DNA of 14,248 nt from NCBI GenBank assembly GCA_964598355.1, contig CAZRBN010000035.1:1-14248 (forward strand). The letters run 5' to 3'. This document shows positions 13,276 to 14,248 of the stretch, piece by piece (within the stretch, counting starts at the first letter, position 1; every line of letters begins with the position of its first letter). The DNA comes from DASQJJ01 sp964598355 (lineage in GTDB: Bacteria; Patescibacteriota; Microgenomatia; Levybacterales; UBA12049). A program made the position numbers and the translations under genes. A model generated the notes under the pieces. The model was not told the DNA's origin and did not search any database. It was given only the letters and a program-made list of their open reading frames with translations.

Positions 13276-14248
13276 ATGGAAATCCTCATATTTAATTGGA
13301 AAGATGTAAAAAACCCAGCAAAAGGTGGTGCGGAAGTTATTGCATTCGAATTTGCTAGGTGTTTAGTAAAAGATGGACATCAAGTGACATTCTTTTCAAG
13401 AAGTTTTGCAGGAGCACTCCCCGAGGAAGTATTAGATGGTGTAAAAATTGTAAGGCGAGGCACTCCTCTTACGGTTTATATTCATGCCTACTTTTACTAT
13501 AGAAGCCTAAAGAAAAAACCAGACAGGGTTATAGACATGGTTAATACTATTTGCTGGCAAACGCCTTTGTATGTGCCAAAAGAAAATAGAGTAATGTATG
13601 TTAATCAATTAGCACAAGAAGTGCTTTTTTATGAATTGCCATGGCCTATTTCCTGGATCTCTTTTTTACTGGAAAGGCTAGAGTATATACCATATAAAAA
13701 TACTCAGGTTATTTGTTATTCTAAAAGCACCAAGAATGATTTAATACGTTTTGGATTACCAGAAAAAAATATTTCTATTTTCCCCATGGGTCTTGATCAT
13801 AGTAGGTATATCTTGGGTCAAGAGAAGAGTAAAACTCCACTTTTTCTTTTTGTTGCTCGGTTAGTAAGAATGAAAAGAGCTGCATTATGTATTGAAGCAA
13901 TGAAATTATTTATAAAAAAGCAGCCTTTAGCAAAATTGATTATTATTGGCAATGGTCCTGAAGAACAAAATCTTTCTACTTATATAAAAAAAAATAGATT
14001 AGAAAAGAATGTACAGCTTGTAACGGAAAATAACTTCTTTCTTAAGAAAACAAATCATGATAGTAAAATAGAATATATGCAAAGGGCATGGGCTTTGCTC
14101 CTTCCTTCTGTAAAGGAAGGTTGGGGTATGGTAGTAACAGAAGCTGCTGCATGTGGCACTCCTGCTATTGTTACGGATGTTACCGGTCTTCGAGATTCTG
14201 TAATAAAAGATGAAACAGGCATCATTCTCTCTCCTAACCCTTCCCCAG
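13276..14248 (+). CDS. GT-B (GT4-like) glycosyltransferase, 3' truncated by the window end
   Basis: 324 codons are visible and the frame is open to the last base. The start MEILIFNWKDVKNPAKGGAE has the N-terminal pattern of GT4 enzymes, with the KGGAE loop. The C-terminal half has LFLFVARLVRMKRA, KLIIIGNGPEEQNL and EGWGMVVTEAAACGTPAIV, where the two glutamates of the E-x7-E motif are intact. It should transfer a sugar from a nucleotide donor, retaining the anomeric form, on the cytoplasmic side of the membrane. ATG lies directly after the TAA of the epimerase gene, with no ribosome binding site of its own, so translation is coupled. It belongs with the flippase, GT2 and epimerase as part of a surface-glycan operon that continues beyond the window. 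Confidence 0.9.
   Translation, partial: MEILIFNWKDVKNPAKGGAEVIAFEFARCLVKDGHQVTFFSRSFAGALPEEVLDGVKIVRRGTPLTVYIHAYFYYRSLKKKPDRVIDMVNTICWQTPLYVPKENRVMYVNQLAQEVLFYELPWPISWISFLLERLEYIPYKNTQVICYSKSTKNDLIRFGLPEKNISIFPMGLDHSRYILGQEKSKTPLFLFVARLVRMKRAALCIEAMKLFIKKQPLAKLIIIGNGPEEQNLSTYIKKNRLEKNVQLVTENNFFLKKTNHDSKIEYMQRAWALLLPSVKEGWGMVVTEAAACGTPAIVTDVTGLRDSVIKDETGIILSPNPSP

Noticed and set aside
1..14248. CRISPR arrays, tRNA or rRNA genes, insertion sequences
   Set aside because: No regularly spaced repeats, no cloverleaf with a T-arm, no transposase or terminal inverted repeats were seen on either strand.

Overview
The window is AT-rich bacterial DNA read with the standard code; TGA is a stop in several genes. 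It looks like a scaffold from a Candidate Phyla Radiation (Patescibacteria) bacterium, probably of the Microgenomates branch. The basis is family-level: a PrgI-type membrane protein and CPR-style T4SS pilins with a GGxxYxTSSGxP motif, a PrgI–TraC-like–VirB4–M23 gene order without any outer-membrane core (VirB7/9/10), and large PKD/FN3 surface proteins. The lineage is inference; no marker gene is present.

Layout. (1) 1-1700: two surface proteins, the 3' end of a PKD-repeat protein and a single-pass FN3 / carboxypeptidase-regulatory-like protein. (2) 1701-2497: about 800 bases with two near-consensus sigma70 promoters, a strongly folded leader, a 53-residue membrane protein with an excellent ribosome binding site, a terminator, and a perfect 8-bp palindromic hairpin. 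(3) 2498-8322: a minimal type IV secretion cluster: VirB2-like pilin, pilin–VirB6 fusion, PrgI, [a minus-strand interruption at about 4775-5277], TraC-like protein, VirB4 ATPase, M23 peptidase. (4) 8374-9843 (minus): an ABC-F ATPase. (5) 10091-14248: a cell-surface glycan block: flippase, GT2 glycosyltransferase, CDP-paratose-2-epimerase-like SDR and a GT-B glycosyltransferase cut by the window end. A run of ten N lies at the flippase/GT2 junction.

How the genes fit together. The T4SS genes supply a pilin, inner-membrane channel proteins, the driving ATPase and a wall-opening peptidase, as expected for a cell without a Gram-negative outer-membrane core. No relaxase or VirD4 coupling protein is visible, so the cargo is unknown. 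The downstream block would modify and export sugar-lipid intermediates for surface polysaccharide.

The most unusual signal is regulatory. Three separate promoters in and before the T4SS cluster (1876, 2408, 5231) share the same -35/17-bp/-10 layout. Each is followed by a CTGC…GCAG stem-loop ending in 7-9 T, placed between promoter and start codon. The first leader also holds mutually exclusive pairings. This could be a shared attenuation or mRNA-protection system for the secretion cluster; it is an inference from sequence only.
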